Assembly (NCBI GenBank): GCA_937871355.1
Contig: CALMPX010000306.1
Coordinates: 1 to 6,345 of the forward strand
Source of the DNA: an uncultured Bdellovibrio sp.
Lineage (GTDB): Bacteria; Bdellovibrionota; Bdellovibrionia; Bdellovibrionales; Bdellovibrionaceae
Direction of reading: 5' to 3'
DNA length: 6,345 nucleotides
Of the stretch, positions 5,950 to 6,345 are shown in pieces (the first letter of the stretch is position 1; every line of letters starts with the position of its first letter). The notes under the pieces were generated by a model, which ran no database searches, was not told the origin of the DNA, and saw only the letters and a program-made list of their open reading frames with translations. The position numbers and the translations under genes were made by a program.

Positions 5950-6345
5950 ATGAAGTCATTTCTTATGACCCTAATTTTTATTGTTTCATCGTCCCATGCA
6001 CAAACTCAAGAAACCAGCAGTTTGCACAAATTAACATGGCAAGATTGTGTTCAGCTCGCTCAGCAAAATAATTTAGAGCTCCAGATTGCACAAAGTAATC
6101 TAACTGCCGCAGAACAAGCCACGACGATCGCTCAAAGCAATTTTTATCCCCATTTATCGGCCTCGGCCTCTGGGAATCAAACGAGTCTTAATGATATCGT
6201 GACAAATTCTTACACGGCACAAATTAATTTTACGCAAAATATTTTTGCAGGTTTCGTTGATTTTTATAAAACAAAACAAAGTGATATTAATCTTAAAATT
6301 GCGCAAGTGAATTTACAAATGGCCAAAGCTCAGCTGAGTGCCGAT
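5950..6345 (+). CDS. TolC-family outer-membrane efflux protein, 3'-truncated by window end
   Basis: The frame is open for 132 codons to the window end with no stop. The start is ATG 5950, preceded by a strong ribosome site, AGAAGGTGA, about 7 nt upstream. The N-terminus is a signal peptide: MKSF, hydrophobic LMTLIFIV, then SSSHA with likely cleavage after A17. The mature start, LTWQDCVQLAQQNNLELQIAQ (about 28-48), is the typical first helix of outer-membrane efflux proteins, followed by a long Gln/Ala-rich helix (NLTAAEQATTIAQSNFYPHLS) and beta-strand-like segments (QINFTQNIFAGFVDFYKTKQ) before a second helix. TolC proteins form trimeric channels across the outer membrane and periplasm for type I secretion or RND/ABC efflux. 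It begins 20 bp after the ATP-grasp gene, so it is probably the third gene of the operon. Confidence 0.9.
   Translation, partial: MKSFLMTLIFIVSSSHAQTQETSSLHKLTWQDCVQLAQQNNLELQIAQSNLTAAEQATTIAQSNFYPHLSASASGNQTSLNDIVTNSYTAQINFTQNIFAGFVDFYKTKQSDINLKIAQVNLQMAKAQLSAD

Overview
The window is a protein-coding, A+T-rich bacterial segment with tight gene spacing and short intergenic gaps. A TolC-type outer-membrane protein with a signal peptide indicates a Gram-negative host. The gene set (soluble histidine kinase, zincin next to an ATP-grasp ligase, free-standing WYL protein) would suit a Bdellovibrionota or other delta-proteobacteria-like genome. That placement is an impression from gene content, not something the sequence proves. 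I see no tRNA, rRNA, CRISPR array, insertion sequence or integrase.

Layout. (1) Positions 1-56 are not genomic. They are an inverted copy of Illumina TruSeq adapter sequence, so the contig end is artefactual. (2) Positions 58-591 hold the 3' part of a CNNM/CorC-type CBS-pair protein whose membrane domain is lost at the contig end, followed at 601-1911 by a metallo-beta-lactamase-fold protein on the same strand. (3) On the minus strand, a single-domain response regulator (stop at 2192) is coupled by an ATGA overlap to a small WYL-like protein (stop at 1908). That protein's stop codon overlaps the stop of the convergent metallo-hydrolase gene. (4) Divergent from the regulator, 2644-3774 encodes a soluble histidine kinase, so kinase, receiver and WYL protein look like one signalling module. 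(5) After a 106-bp gap carrying a good sigma70-like promoter, 3881-6345 is a co-directional operon: a zinc-metallopeptidase-like protein, an ATP-grasp ligase of the D-Ala-D-Ala ligase superfamily starting directly after its stop, and the beginning of a TolC-family outer-membrane channel cut by the window end.

The most interesting unit is the last operon. A cytoplasmic HExxH zincin paired with a non-canonical Ddl-like ATP-grasp enzyme and followed by an export channel suggests making or processing a small peptide-like compound, possibly exported. The substrate cannot be read from sequence. The promoter's -10 box is placed so that transcription would start at or within a base or two of the metallopeptidase ATG, predicting a leaderless mRNA.
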